Positions 23,183 to 34,029 of a stretch of DNA of 64,000 nucleotides are shown piece by piece. Numbering within the stretch: the stretch's first letter is position 1; each line of letters starts with the position of its first letter. Source of the stretch: Limnephilus marmoratus (lineage: Eukaryota; Arthropoda; Insecta; Trichoptera; Limnephilidae); contig OU862931.1 in the NCBI GenBank assembly GCA_917880885.1, positions 14,395,337 to 14,459,336 of the forward strand, read 5' to 3'. A model generated the notes under the pieces. The model was not told where the DNA came from. It did no database searches and saw nothing but the letters and a program-made list of their open reading frames with translations. The position numbers and the translations under genes were made by a program.

Positions 23183-24192
23183 TTGTATGCCTTTTCACCA
23201 TAAATGCTGTGCCATTTACAATATCCCTCAGGGTTCCTGTTCGGAGATCTCCCGCGAGACTCTGACCTTGGTCTTCTAGCGGGGTTTTGTCTTGATGGGG
23301 ATTGATCGTGCGAATTTCGGCGAAATTTTTGTCTATTTCGTCCATCGTAGTTGGATTGTCGATTGACGTTGTTTTGGTCCAACTTCAATTGTTTGATTTC
23401 TCTAGTAAGTGAGAGTACTTGTTTTTGAAGTTCTAGAAGTATCGAATTCTCAGGTTCTTCGACTCGCGATGTGCTTGGTCGCTTGTTGCGGTCAACCGCG
23501 GTACATTCGGTTGCCTGGTACACATCTATAATTTTGTCCGCCGCTGAAGCAAGTTGTTCGAGATCGTTGTCTGATAGTGCGGACAGTATCGCCTGGACAT
23601 GCTGTGGGAGTCTCTGCAACCATAGTGTTCTGACGATGGCGCTCTTTGCCAAAGCGGGTCCAGCTAACTCCTGCATGTGCCTTAGTAGGCCAGTTGGTTT
23701 TCGGTCCTCCAACTGGATGCCGGTGAGAAGTCGAGTTAGTCGCTTCTCCTCCGAGTCCTGAAGACGTTCGATGAGGGCTGTCTTGACGCGTATATACTTT
23801 TCTTGGGCTGGTGGATTAATTATTATGTCGCTTATTATCTGCAGGGTGTCAGGATCAAGAGCGGCGATTACGATATTGTATTTGGTAAAGTCGTCTTTTA
23901 TCCGAGAATTCACGAACTGTGCCTCGGCCTGGGCCAACCAGAGAGCAATATTTGACTTCCAACAGCTTGGTAAGCGTACTGACACTGGGTGTACGTCCGA
24001 TGCTGGTCTGCTGTTTTCTTCCATGATGATTTTGTTGATTTTTCCGCTTGGAATTGTGGGAGGATCAGTAGCTCTTGATCCGCTGGCGTTTCCTTCGTTG
24101 GTTACGATGAGATTACTTGAGTTTGATTCGTTGGTATTTTCTTCTTTATTTTCCTCTTCGATAGTAATCATTTCCCAATTTGGTAAGAACAA
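23119..24192 (-). CDS. gag: gag polyprotein with CHCC zinc motif
   Basis: 357 residues. The N-terminal third is acidic and Asn/Ser-rich. The central part (about 75-215) has the helical capsid-like pattern of Ty3/gypsy Gag ([18 protein letters not shown], then [20 protein letters not shown]). A basic Arg/Ser/Asn-rich stretch (about 275-320) precedes the motif C325-X2-H328-X9-C338-X3-C342, the CHCC form typical of CsRn1-clade elements rather than the usual CX2CX4HX4C knuckle. Role: virus-like particle shell and RNA packaging. It ends 64 nt inside pol; a programmed -1 shift is expected, but I did not identify the slip site. Confidence 0.9.
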   Translation of the reverse strand: MFLPNWEMITIEEENKEENTNESNSSNLIVTNEGNASGSRATDPPTIPSGKINKIIMEENSRPASDVHPVSVRLPSCWKSNIALWLAQAEAQFVNSRIKDDFTKYNIVIAALDPDTLQIISDIIINPPAQEKYIRVKTALIERLQDSEEKRLTRLLTGIQLEDRKPTGLLRHMQELAGPALAKSAIVRTLWLQRLPQHVQAILSALSDNDLEQLASAADKIIDVYQATECTAVDRNKRPSTSRVEEPENSILLELQKQVLSLTREIKQLKLDQNNVNRQSNYDGRNRQKFRRNSHDQSPSRQNPARRPRSESRGRSPNRNPEGYCKWHSIYGEKAYKCYQPCSFPKKHQGNDRGRPQ

Positions 24193-25503
24193 TTCGCAGC
24201 AGAAATGGCAAATACGTATGGCAAAATTTCAAAGGAAGTGTGAATGTATGAAATAATTGTTTTGTAATTTATTACCCATATAAGTTTAAAAATGATTTCT
24301 AAAAATGTTTGTTGCAAATTGATTATGCTTTTATTTAAAGTTAAAATTTTTTGAAATTTGTTAAAAATTAGGTTAAATTTTTTTTTTTAAATAACTGAAA
24401 TTTTTAATATTTTACTTTAGATGATGCAAGAAAGTATTTGGTAAAGACTACGATGACTAAATCATCCGTAGGATTAAAATTTTAATATTATTTATAAAGT
24501 TTATTACTCGAGCAAAAATATATATAAAAATCTCCAAAACTCATGTAATTTAGTATTATCACCAAAAAGAAAAGTGCTAAACTTTAATAATATTATTGAA
24601 ATACTCTAAATGATGACAAATTTATTTGTAGGTAGTTACGTTTTTGAGATGCAATTGGATTACATGAGCTCTGCAGATTTTTCAAAGGCAACATATTTAA
24701 GTTGTAACATATTGTGTACGCATCAATTAATGTAACAATTTTCTAAAAATGCTGAAAAAAAAAATTAGATTAATGAAAAACTTTTTTTAAAACATTCACG
24801 TGTCTGATGGGTCATCTTTTTCGTGATATCAGTTCTCTCTACGGCAAGACTGCTCCGCGAGGCCGTTGTGTAATTCGCTTCACCCAGGCTTGACAATGTG
24901 AATCCGCCTTAAGTGCCTTAACTGCGCCGAGTTGTTCCGTCATGAATCCGCCATTAACCTAGCTGAAACGGAAAGCCGGCGAATTTAGTCCTTTTTAATG
25001 CACCAAATAAGGATAAATACAAATTCTTTGAAAGGCATTTCATTAGACAGTAAGATGGTATCAGACAAGATAATTAGCAACGATGTTATACAGTTTTATG
25101 TCAAAGTTGGAATAAAAATGTTGGGTTTCGCAATCCACGATTAATTCAATTTACGTTTGACAATTAAAATTATTTACTTGAATTTGTGGGTATATGAGAA
25201 CATTATATGGTAGCTGAAAAACAATGCAAGTTATTCATTATTTTATGAAGTCAAGTTAATTATAATCTCATTTTAAACCAAATGCTCATTTATCGCTGTT
25301 ACTTGGTCGTGACAGCATAAACGTAGCATGATACATTTGTAAATTACTGAGGTTCCCCCGGTGGTCATAGTACTAGATTGAAGCTAAATTATTTGACATT
25401 AAGTATTTAAATATAAAATCGACTCACCGGGTTGTAGGATTGCTCAGGATTCGTTTCTCGACTCCCGACGGCTGGCGTATCTGATATTCCATCTTCCTCG
25501 TGT
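24193..25503 (-). other. leader (5' untranslated region) of the LTR retrotransposon
   Basis: About 1.3 kb between primer site and gag, AT-rich with many short frames. Probably carries packaging signals; none can be pinpointed by reading. Confidence 0.6.
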
Positions 25504-25518
25504 TGGTCGGGTTCACCA
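25504..25518 (-). promoter_or_regulatory. primer-binding site, tRNA-Trp-like
   Basis: One base after the 5' LTR the minus strand reads TGGTGAACCCGACCA. It agrees with the complement of the insect tRNA-Trp 3' end (TGGTGACCCCGAC) at 12 of 13 positions; tRNA-Trp priming is a known trait of the CsRn1 clade. Confidence 0.75.
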
Positions 25519-25519
25519 G

Positions 25520-25901
25520 TTTGGTATTAGGTGTGTAGTGTGTGGGTAGATTGTATAATGGCGGCATTTATTCAGCGGCCGCGTGGTGATACTCACTTTC
25601 ACTGCTTTTATCTGACTCCATATATTTACCAAAGATATATCGTGTTGATGAATAAAAAGAGATCATTCTTATACTGAGTTTTACAATTTATTTTAAGTTT
25701 AGCCACACGATAAACGACAAGTATTAAATTGGAAGATTTGTAAGGAACGATACACAACCAGCACGTCAGGTGTCAAGAAACGAATGAATTCCGCTTCCTT
25801 TGTCAAACGGAATTCAAAATGGTATTTGCAGGCGCATGCGCGTTGCCTGGGTTGCCCGCGGTTAAAATGTAATATATGGCTGTTATGTGTCCTTCCCTAC
25901 A
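25520..25901 (-). repeat. 5' LTR
   Basis: 382 bp, matching 17847-18228. It should hold the promoter and polyadenylation signals. Confidence 0.93.
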
Positions 25902-26219
25902 CTAATATATTTCAGATTTTTTTAACATTCTTATTAAATTTAGACATTATTGAAAAATGATAAATACTTATAATCAAAAAATAACTACAAAACGTACTTT
26001 ATTTTAATAGTTGTATCATCACGCCTTTCGGCATTTTTGGATGAAGGTATAAACTAAAGCTAATTTGAATTGAAATAAATTCGATATTGAGTTATAATTT
26101 TAAAAAGCTGGTACGGAGAATAATTAATCTTTCTCATTGTAACCGCCCTGCACGATCGTAAGAACAACTTTCGACGAAATGTGGATTTTCGTCCGCTGGC
26201 TGGTTAAACGCTCTTAAGT
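25902..26219 (+). repeat. repeat family C, right part
   Basis: Continues the copy broken at 17846 after the CTAA duplication. It ends near CGCTCTTAAG, the inner side of the family's terminal repeat. Confidence 0.85.
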
Positions 26220-26221
26220 TC

Positions 26222-26390
26222 AACAACTCGGCTGTGTAACGTTTTGCCGGCCTGTGTTTCCTTCCTCCTACAACATGGTGGGTCTCTTCAAGACCCAGGT
26301 TCACTCCTTCCTTTCCTCAAAAATACCTTCCACACAGCATCCTCAAAGATGAGACAAGCCCTGAGAGAAATTATTTACGGCTTCAGCCAT
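26222..26390 (+). mobile_element. LINE family B, 3' tail only
   Basis: A 5'-truncated insertion. It has the GCCGGCCTGTGTTTCCTTCC and GGGTCTCTTCAAGACC blocks, then the AAAGATGAGACAAGCCCTGA tail seen in 13652-14183. Confidence 0.65.
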
Positions 26391-26424
26391 GTTTGGTGAC
26401 CAGATCTGAATGATCAAATTCTTC

Positions 26425-26892
26425 ATTAGTTCCTCACAGGAGGCCCTCAGGAAAATAATTTCGCACAGAGCTTATGTCATCTTTGGGAATGCTGTGTGGA
26501 GGGTCTTTTTAGCGCGAGGAAGGAAAAGAACAGTTCTGGGAAGGAAAAAATTATGAGGGCTGAGTAGGAATCTGAGGGTCAATATGTCCGTAAGTAACAG
26601 ACGTATAAATCCATTCTTCCCACTGCGGTATAAGGCGATGGATCGAGAGAATCCGGCTGGAGAGATGAAAAGGTGTCCTCCCTCAACTTGTCTCTCCCGA
26701 TCCGGCCCGCCACGCCGTAGGTGGGCAAACGCATATGCCGCCAAGACCCAGACAAACCTCACCCCGTGAACTTGGACATCCCTGCTAAGTCACAAAACGT
26801 AGCGAACCACTTAAAGTGACCTGTGGCAGGGGTGTTGGTTATAAAATAAATGGTTCCCAGGGCGGCGGTACCTATACCCGCCTCCCAAATTG
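26425..26892 (-). mobile_element. SINE-like family A, near full-length copy
   Basis: Read on the minus strand from CAATTTGGGAGGCGGGTATA to the worn stem-loop tail. It contains a 96-residue open frame ending KKTLHTAFPKMT, nearly the same ending as LINE family B ORF2 (KKTLHTAYQMT), so the 3' ends are shared. Confidence 0.8.
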
Positions 26893-26899
26893 AACTCAA

Positions 26900-27420
26900 A
26901 CATCATATATGATGTACATGTCGACAAAGGATTATAAATAAAATTACGATATGGGTTAATCGGGAGGTTCACATTTAAAAAAAAACTTTTATTTTTGATT
27001 ACTTAAATTGATGGTTTTTGGAAAGAGTTGGGTACCGACCTATTATACTAAAAACATATACCTTCCTATGTTTTGCGGTGCCTGTGACAGGCTATCACCA
27101 TTATATATATATTAGTATTAACAACTTTCATTTGAAAATTTAACAAACTTAAACATTTCTGTTTTATTAAACTTAGAAAAGCCTTAAACCCAATTTATGT
27201 TTTCAAATAATTATCAAAAACATTATTGACTAACCTTCCTAGTCACTAATAACTGGTTCAATATTCCAACCTAGACTACGAAATAATGAAATTGCTGTTC
27301 CTCATTGAACATTTTGCTTATTATAGAAATCATTCGCCTTTGTCCAGAATGTCGAGAACTCAAGACAAAGCATTGATTTTTAATGTAAGTTTATTTTCCT
27401 TAGTTTTTACCTAAATAATA
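26900..27420. other. spacer
   Basis: AT-rich; no supportable feature. Confidence 0.4.
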
Positions 27421-27424
27421 ACTA

Positions 27425-27985
27425 TCTATATATATAAAAATAAATCCCTGTTTCCCTTGGTCATGCCATAACTTTAGAACGGCCTTACCTAGTTCATTCT
27501 TTGTAGAAGGTTCCTACGGAAAGAAAAATTATGAAAATTGCCCATAAAATCGAATAATTTCAGAAAACTTAACGACTATTTTAACTTCGCACATTTGACA
27601 GTTCGCACGTTTGATGAAATTGAATTTAGCAGGTCGCTGTTTTTTTTTTTGTACTAAAAGAATTTTCTGTGGATATTTTAAAATTATAGATATTTTGAAT
27701 GGGTACCTACCTGCGTTAAGTACCAAATTCGATTGATTGTTTTATGATAAACAAAAAAAAAATTTGTAAAATATTTTTTTTTAAATTTGAATAAAAAAAT
27801 TGTAATAGGTGGCACGCGAGCTGTTTGAAAACTAATTGTACTAGGACTGAATTCATGGAACGCGGGGGGGGGGTTTGCTGACCGAGGTGCGGGAGGGGAA
27901 CGGGGATGCACGGGAAAGGATATGCAGGGAGAAACAATTTATTTCTTTGAACATAGAATTGCAACGCATGCCGGGAAATAGTTAG
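27425..27985 (+). mobile_element. non-autonomous Helitron-like element
   Basis: The 5' end TCTATATATATAAAAATAAA is the typical Helitron start (TC, inserted after A). The 3' end GCATGCCGGGAAATAGTTAG followed by T fits a degraded CTAG-T terminus. No target duplication and no Rep/helicase frame. A related segment ends with a clean CTAG at 35595. Confidence 0.65.
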
Positions 27986-28109
27986 TATTTCATGAAACTC
28001 AATCGGGACCTTGTTTAGGCTTTGACTTGCAATTATCTGCCTTGCGTACATTTTTTTCTTATAAATATATTTGTCATTGTTCTACTGAGTGTATGTGAAT
28101 GTGCTCTCC

Positions 28110-28421
28110 TTTCGAAGAAGGCCCTGAGGAACATAATTTCCCTCAGGGCCTATGTCATCTTTATGCTCACCTATGATGCTGTGTGGAGGGTTTTTTAAGG
28201 TAAGGAAGGAGAGGAGAGTTCTGGGAAGGAAAAGGGTTTGAGGGGTGGGTAGGAATCTTGTCCTGGTCATCCGCCTCCAAGACCTAGACAAACCTCACCC
28301 CATGAACCCAGGCACCCCTGCTAAATCACCAAACGTAGCGAACCACTTGGGGTGAGAGGTGCTGGTTATCCAATAAAGGTTCCCGGGGCGACGGTACCCA
28401 TTCCCGCCTCCCAAATTGCCT
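28110..28421 (-). mobile_element. SINE-like family A, internally deleted copy
   Basis: Tail stem-loop GGCCCTGAGGAACATAATTT with CCCTCAGGGCC is well preserved, followed by the family landmarks up to CCCGCCTCCCAAATTG. It lacks the middle block, like 6217-6558. Confidence 0.8.
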
Positions 28422-28424
28422 CTG

Positions 28425-29200
28425 TTTGTTTTCATTATTCTGTAAAATTGTTATTTCTCAAATTGTCCGTAAACAATATAAAAATTAAAAATGTAATTAA
28501 AAAAACGATTTATTCATTCACAAAATACTCGCATATTAACTGGAATGATGTTTTTCTAATAAATGATTCAATTGATTTTCATAGAACCTTAATTTGGCAT
28601 TGCCTGCGAGCCAAAGTTTCAGGATCAACGTCCTCGGGAATCAACACTTCTGATCCTTCAAAGGTCGTACCGGGTCAGCTTCTAGCGTGAAAGCCTCCTT
28701 TATCCTCCCAGGACTCCTAAAGTGAACAACTGCAGTCCCGTCCCAGCCCCACCTGCCCCCTCTCAATCCTCTGCCCCACCACCCTAAATCGGAGTGTCCG
28801 GGAACCTTTTATGTAAAGCGACCTTGCTTTATTATTATAATGGACGGAATTTAGGTAAGCTGTTCATGGCAGTGTGAGAATATATGCGAAAGGTGAAACT
28901 GCAAAGGTTCTATTTTTATTATTAAATAAACTAGCATTACTATCCGCTTCCGGTAAGTAATTCAGTTTGTTCCGAAGTAGATATTTTAACACAGAATAAA
29001 CCGATTAGAACATTTTACCTAGTTGCTTGATCGTTGAATGAATTTTTCAATTTTCTTGATAAAAAAGTTTTTCCTATAATAAAAGTCGCGCTGATCAGAA
29101 ATTTCCTTTGCATCATTTTGTGATTTGGTCATGAAACTAAAGTAAATAGTTCTAGGGCTTTTACTACTTTGAAAAAAAAAAACTAAACAATTTTTTTAAA
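28425..29200. other. spacer
   Basis: A slightly GC-richer part at 28650-28800 has C-rich runs; no gene or repeat recognised. Confidence 0.4.
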
Positions 29201-29205
29201 TTTTT

Positions 29206-29935
29206 TTAACATTAACTCCATACAGGAGGCCCAGAGAAAAAAACGAGTGTGCTTTAGACCACACAACTGAAGTAAAACTTCTGCTCCATCTATGTGATAG
29301 GAAGAGAGAAAGAAAATGTGCGCGCGCACTGCTCTCTCTTGCTCCTACAGTGTGATACAGACAATAGGCCTGCACTGTGTAACGTAACTGGCTATGAGAG
29401 AAAGAGAGAAAGAAAATGTGTGCTCGCGCCTCTCTCTATCTCACCACTACAGTAATATACGAATCGTTCGCCTCGCTTTTCGTAACGCTCTCGTCACGCA
29501 TTCGCCAGCTTACTACCCAATTCAAGCGTGCATAAAGAAGTTTTCCTTCAAAAAATTTCCTCAGGGCCTATGTCATTTGAGATGCTTTGTGGAGGGTTTT
29601 TTGAGGAGAGGGAGGAATGAACTTTGGTCTTGAAGAGACCCATGTTGTAGGAAGGAGGAAACACAAAGGCCCGCTAATCGATCCACAGCTGAGCTGTTTA
29701 AATCAAGTACGAGTCAAAGAAACGACCCGTTCTCATGTGACAAATATCAACCGCGTACATATGTTGGGGGCGCGTTTGGCGTGTTTCCTGACTATGCACT
29801 GGTGCCGAACGGATCAATGATGTTTTGTTAGGGTGGGAGACCCTATCAAACGGACCACCCGTTTCTTCAGGTGTTTTGGTGCTCCAGATCAAAGGTGGCT
29901 GCCTAATTCAACCGTGGAACGCACTTGCGATTTGC
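29206..29935 (-). pseudogene. LINE family B 3' end, interrupted near its tail
   Basis: Colinear with 13652-14183 (blocks GGTCTTGAAGAGACCCATGT, CGACCCGTTCTCATGTGACA, TTTTGGTGCTCCAGATCAAA). The tail stem-loop is split at about 29245-29548 by a ~300-bp segment with two GAGAGAAAGAAAATGTG blocks, GC dinucleotide runs and a CTTTAGACCACACAACTGAA start, probably another short insertion. Confidence 0.7.
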
Positions 29936-30164
29936 ACAGTTTTGTACTATTGCAGTATCTGCGGGCCCTGTACAGTACGCCTAGTTTTTAGAATATTACG
30001 ATAATGTTAAAATTAATTTAAAGTCCGATTAATTTTAAAAGAGAACATTTGTTACTTCGTTGGAACAGAAATACAAATAAATTTCAAAAATATCTTTCAT
30101 TTTCGTAACTTATAACAAAACATAGAAAATACGATGAAAACCAAAATCTTTTCAATCCATAACC

Positions 30165-30785
30165 ATAAAGTGGTTCGCTACGTTTGGTGATTTAGCTGGG
30201 TGCCCGGGTTCATGGGGTGAGGATTGTCTAGATCTTGGAGGCGGATGACCAGGACACACTGAACCCCAGATTCCCACCCACCACTTAAACCCTTTTCCTT
30301 TCCAGAACTTTCCTCGCCTGTTAAGAAATTAAAGTTGGTATTTAGTTGGGCAAGGGTTAAAATGTTTCTCTGCTTCTGAAAAAGATGTCAGGCATAGTTG
30401 TAGTTCGAAGATTTGCCCATAGATGTCAGGAGTGGCTATAATTTTGCCTTTCCAATGGACCCCGTAGTAAGTTTATAAATCGGATGAATTAATTATTTTC
30501 TACCTCTTTCTGCATTAGTTTGCCTTTAAAAGGAAACGTTATATTATCGGTCCGTTGGGGGGACATTAATATTGGATTGTTGTATATTCTTTGCGAATAA
30601 ATTTATCTTTGATCTACCTTGGAATTCTTGTTGAAGTTTTTAAGACCTAAAAATTTACATTTGATTTTAATCGAAGCAAAACCTAACACTTTCCTTTAAA
30701 AAAACCCCTCTACACAGCATCCCCAAATATGACGTAGGCCCTGAGGGAAATTATTTTCCTAGAGCTCATATAAAAAATAAAATAA
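30165..30785 (+). mobile_element. SINE-like family A copy split by a solo LTR
   Basis: 5' part from AGTGGTTCGCTACGTTTGGT to CCAGAACTTTCC at about 30314. The tail resumes at 30689 (TTTCCTTTAAAAAAACCCCT) and keeps the GGCCCTGAGGGAAATTATTT stem-loop. Confidence 0.75.
30319..30688 (+). mobile_element. probable solo LTR, 370 bp
   Basis: It begins TGTTAAGAAATTAAAG and ends CCTAACA, with inverted TGTTA/TAACA tips. It carries a GCGAATAAATTTATC polyadenylation-like site two thirds along and splits a SINE A copy. The flanking 5-6 bp are not an obvious duplication, so identity rests on the tips, length and interruption. Confidence 0.5.
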
Positions 30786-30789
30786 ATAA

Positions 30790-31187
30790 ATTGTCTAAAT
30801 CTGGACCACAATGTGTGTTTTTTAATCTACCGTAACATAAAAACGAGGTTTCCCAATTTTTATTAGAAATGCAGCTATCATTCCTAAAAAGGTTATTATA
30901 TTCTTAGAGTTGGGACTATTTTAAACGTTTATCCACTGGAGCGCTTTTTGCCACAATGTGGCACTATTTAAAATACCTCGCATTGCTTTGCTACCAATTT
31001 TGGCAAATTTTCCTTTATTTAAGTAATTAGTAGAATTTTACGATTTTGTAATATTTTTTTTTTAAATCCTACGAATATGTGATAATCGACGAAAGATAAA
31101 TGAATTTATTGGCTATATAAAACTGCAATCAGTTTGTATGTCTCCATATTAAAATTCAGAGGTAAGATTTTTTTTATCGTGGACAGA
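30790..31187. other. spacer
   Basis: AT-rich, nothing supported. Confidence 0.4.
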
Positions 31188-31737
31188 AAATCGGCCCCTT
31201 AGGGTCAAAAAAACGTATCTCATTTTTCTCTACTTTACAGGAGAGCAAAAAAGCATAGTTCTCAATCAATCAATGTTGTCTACTTTTAAACAAATGGAAC
31301 ATATTAATAATTTCTTCTCGTTTAGTTAAAGGGTGGTATTTTGTGCTTCTAAATCATCTTTTAAATATAAAATAGTAATTCATTTTCGTATGTTTTTTTA
31401 AATTTAAGTGCAGCTATATCTCAGTTACGTTTCTTTGATCCTAACCAAAGTGAAAATTGCAATCACTGAACTCAAGTTACGAAAAATTTCCTTCGATGTA
31501 TGATTTTTTTTACACCCGAAAATTTGTAAAGATGATTTTCAGGAATTAGGATAGTGGTGGAACAGTAATAAAAATATTTCAAGTCTAGAAATTTTTATTG
31601 AAAAACTTATTTAAAACAGAAAAACATATAAAATATTTAGGTAACTATTTTCCAACTGATACTATTGTCAAAAAAAAACTTAATATGCTACATAATATGG
31701 TAACTTGCTTAAAAAACTGGAATCTTGTACCTGACTA

Positions 31738-31856
31738 ACTTACTAACTACCTAACTAACCATCACGCCGTTTCCCGCAGGGGTAGGCAGAGAGGAAGGAC
31801 CGCCAAACAACTCAGTCTTAGCACACACTCTTTGCTTCACTCACTTTACTTCAACC
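31738..31856 (-). mobile_element. LINE 3' tail fragment
   Basis: TAACTAACCATCACGCCGTT followed by CCCGCAGGGGTAGGCAGAGA matches the start of the LINE remnant at 60895-60945, including the CTAA-rich simple tail. Only the last ~110 bp inserted. Confidence 0.65.
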
Positions 31857-31865
31857 AACACCTCT

Positions 31866-32042
31866 TCCATGGGTCACTCCAAGGGGTTCGCTACGTTTGG
31901 TGATTTAGAAGGTGTGCCCTGGTTCATAAGGAGGTGGATGACCAGGAGACACTGAACCCCAGATTCCTACCCCAAATATGAAATAGGACCTGAGGTAAAT
32001 TATTTTCCTCAGGGCCTCCTGTGTAGAGCGCATGTAAAAAAA
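31866..32042 (+). mobile_element. SINE-like family A, deleted copy
   Basis: GGGTTCGCTACGTTTGGTGA head side, then directly the tail ACCTGAGGTAAATTATTTTC / CTCAGGGCCTCCTGTG and an A run. Confidence 0.75.
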
Positions 32043-32159
32043 TAAGTTCAACTCATTGCCTTGTTTTAGGAACTTAATAAATATGGTCAGTATCTTCTTT
32101 TGAATGTGATTTTAACTAGTTTACATCCATGCCATTTTTCTGTCTTTTTGTTTTTAATT

Positions 32160-33099
32160 AAGTGTTTCCTCAAGTTGATGAAACTGAAGAAATACTCTTG
32201 TCCCATCTCAATGACATCATATTTGGATTTTCTGGAAGCTAATCTAACTGCTGGGTACCACCATGAAGGATCAAATATATTTATTTTCTTTGTAGAAGTT
32301 TTGATATATCAACAGGTATCACTCATCAGAATGAACTTCTTTCCATTAGCATTAGCTACCAAATACTTATACATATGTACATGAAGCGATTTCATCTGAG
32401 CCACGACCAGCCACTCATTCATGTCACATGTAATTTTTAGCTTTAGTGCTCCGAACATTAAAAAAGTTTAATTATAAACTGCCAGGTGTCGTCTATAAAA
32501 AATTATCTTCGAACGTATTCTCAATTAAACTCGATGAAAATAACAGTGGATTCAGAAGCAAGGGTTTTAGATTGGATTTTACAATTCTGTACAGCAATGT
32601 TGCGTTGTCTGTGGGGATCATACTCATCCAAAAGAGATATTTTTCTTCCGTATTAGCATTTTCGTATTTAACACACGAGTCGCACATATCTTCGCGTGGT
32701 TGTTGGAACTCTAGGTTACAGGTGTTAAATATGTTTCGGTTTAACCATGTTTTTTCAGGAACATAATTTGTATCCTTACACAAGTCAACATACATAGTGT
32801 ACATTACGTATGTGTAATGTCAAATCGGCAGCTAAATATTTAAATGAAGTATTCGCCCAACAGTAATGTGACGGTACTGTTGGAAAAGACATAATGTGGT
32901 CCTTAATGATTTTTTTAGATTCTTCTGGTCTTTTATCTCCAGTTAAATGTTTTCCCCTTTTGTTTTGGAGAACTTTTCCATTTTTCAAGTTATTATTAAT
33001 TATATATCTAAAAAAGGTTTCAGTAATATCCAATGTAGTAAAAAAAAATGATTCTCGAATCGCTCTTAAAGAAGAAGAACTCTTGACTATTGGCATCGT
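32160..33099 (-). pseudogene. broken transposon gene with Cys/His motifs
   Basis: Two overlapping minus-strand frames (33096-32785 and 32804-32493) join by a frameshift or lost intron, and a third piece lies at about 32400-32160. Visible blocks are FPTVPSHYCWANTSFKYLAA, then YVPEKTWLNRNIFNTCNLEF and PREDMCDSCVKYENAN, and downstream KKFILMSDT. The HYC and CDSCVKY features suggest metal binding. I recall similar blocks in multicopy uncharacterised insect proteins, but cannot name a family. The internal stop and frameshift show it is dead. Sitting between the terminal repeats, it is probably the element's own transposase or accessory gene. Confidence 0.6.
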
Positions 33100-33157
33100 G
33101 AATCCTGATTTTCTGCTATTTTTATTTTGGTAGCAGTTGTAGTAACATCAATTTCGT

Positions 33158-33508
33158 TTTTGGGGATGCTATATAGAGTATTTTTAGGGGAATGAAGGAT
33201 AAGAAATTCTTAGAAGGAATAAGGTATAAGGGGTGGTTAGGAATTTGGGGGCCAGTGTGACGGACGAATGAATCAATCCTCTCCACTGCGATGCAAGAGA
33301 ATGTTCCGAGAGAATCCTGCTGGAGAGGTCAAAAGATCTCCCTCAGTCTCTCCCGACCCGGCCTGCCACGCTGTTGATGGCAGACACATCTGCCGCCAAG
33401 ATCCGGACAAATCTGACCCCATAAACCCAGGTACCCCTGCTAAGTCACCAAACGTTATCCAATAAATGATTCCCGGGGCGGCGGTACCCATACCCGCCTC
33501 TGAAATAA
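33158..33508 (-). mobile_element. SINE-like family A copy with degraded tail
   Basis: From a worn GGGGATGCTATATAGAG tail side to GCGGTACCCATACCCGCCTC. It includes AGAGAATCCTGCTGGAGAGG and TAAGTCACCAAACG, with a small deletion before TTATCCAATAAATG. Confidence 0.75.
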
Positions 33509-34029
33509 GATATTTTTGGCACTTGAAGAATCTTCCTTATTATTCAACAATGCCACTTCCATTATTCACTGTATCCGTGTTTTGTGTGTTTTCCTTTCCA
33601 TATTCGATTTATATTGAGTCAAAACACACAAAAAATAACCAACCTAATATTCAAACCACTCGTTAAAATAAAAAGTGCCGCAAACACAACTGCCAAATCG
33701 TAAATGAATGACGCGTAAGTGACATTTCAGTAAAACAGTTGCATAATCTATGCGGGTGAATCGAACGTAACTAAAGATGCGTTTCTTTGACTCGCAAGCA
33801 AATATCTTTTTATTCAAGTTTAAAAAACGCAAGTAACGATACGCTCTACTGACATTACCAATAAATGGTTTTCTGTAGATACGCAACGATGTAAATTTGT
33901 AACCGTTGAACCTATAGATTCGTGTCTTTGTCACTTAACGTAATGTGTTATTTTGTGTCTAGTACCATCCGTAACTCAAAATCGATAAAAATTGAGATAC
34001 GTTTCTTTGACTCTAAGGGGCCGAAATAT

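Larger units (their letters stand above)
17847..25901 (-). mobile_element. complete Ty3/gypsy (CsRn1-type) LTR retrotransposon
   Basis: About 8.06 kb between CTAA duplications (17843-17846 and 25902-25905). In element orientation the order is 5' LTR (25520-25901), tRNA-Trp-like primer site, ~1.3-kb leader, gag, pol in the -1 frame, ~1.8-kb noncoding 3' region, purine-rich tract, 3' LTR (17847-18228). LTRs begin TGTAGGG, are 382 bp each, and look identical by eye, so insertion is very recent. No env frame. The gag CX2HX9CX3C motif and Trp primer are hallmarks of the CsRn1 clade. It interrupts repeat family C. Confidence 0.93.
31192..34023 (-). mobile_element. decayed 2.8-kb DNA transposon with 31-bp terminal inverted repeats
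   Basis: Left tip CGGCCCCTTAGGGTCAAA and right tip (reverse complement) CGGCCCCTTAGAGTCAAA continue to ..ACGTATCTCA in both (31192-31222 and 33993-34023). AAAT flanks both sides (31188-31191, 34024-34027), giving a 4-bp target duplication. It holds a broken minus-strand gene (about 32160-33099), two SINE A copies and a LINE tail. Superfamily not assigned; a 4-bp duplication would suit Sola-type elements, but that is a guess. Confidence 0.7.
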
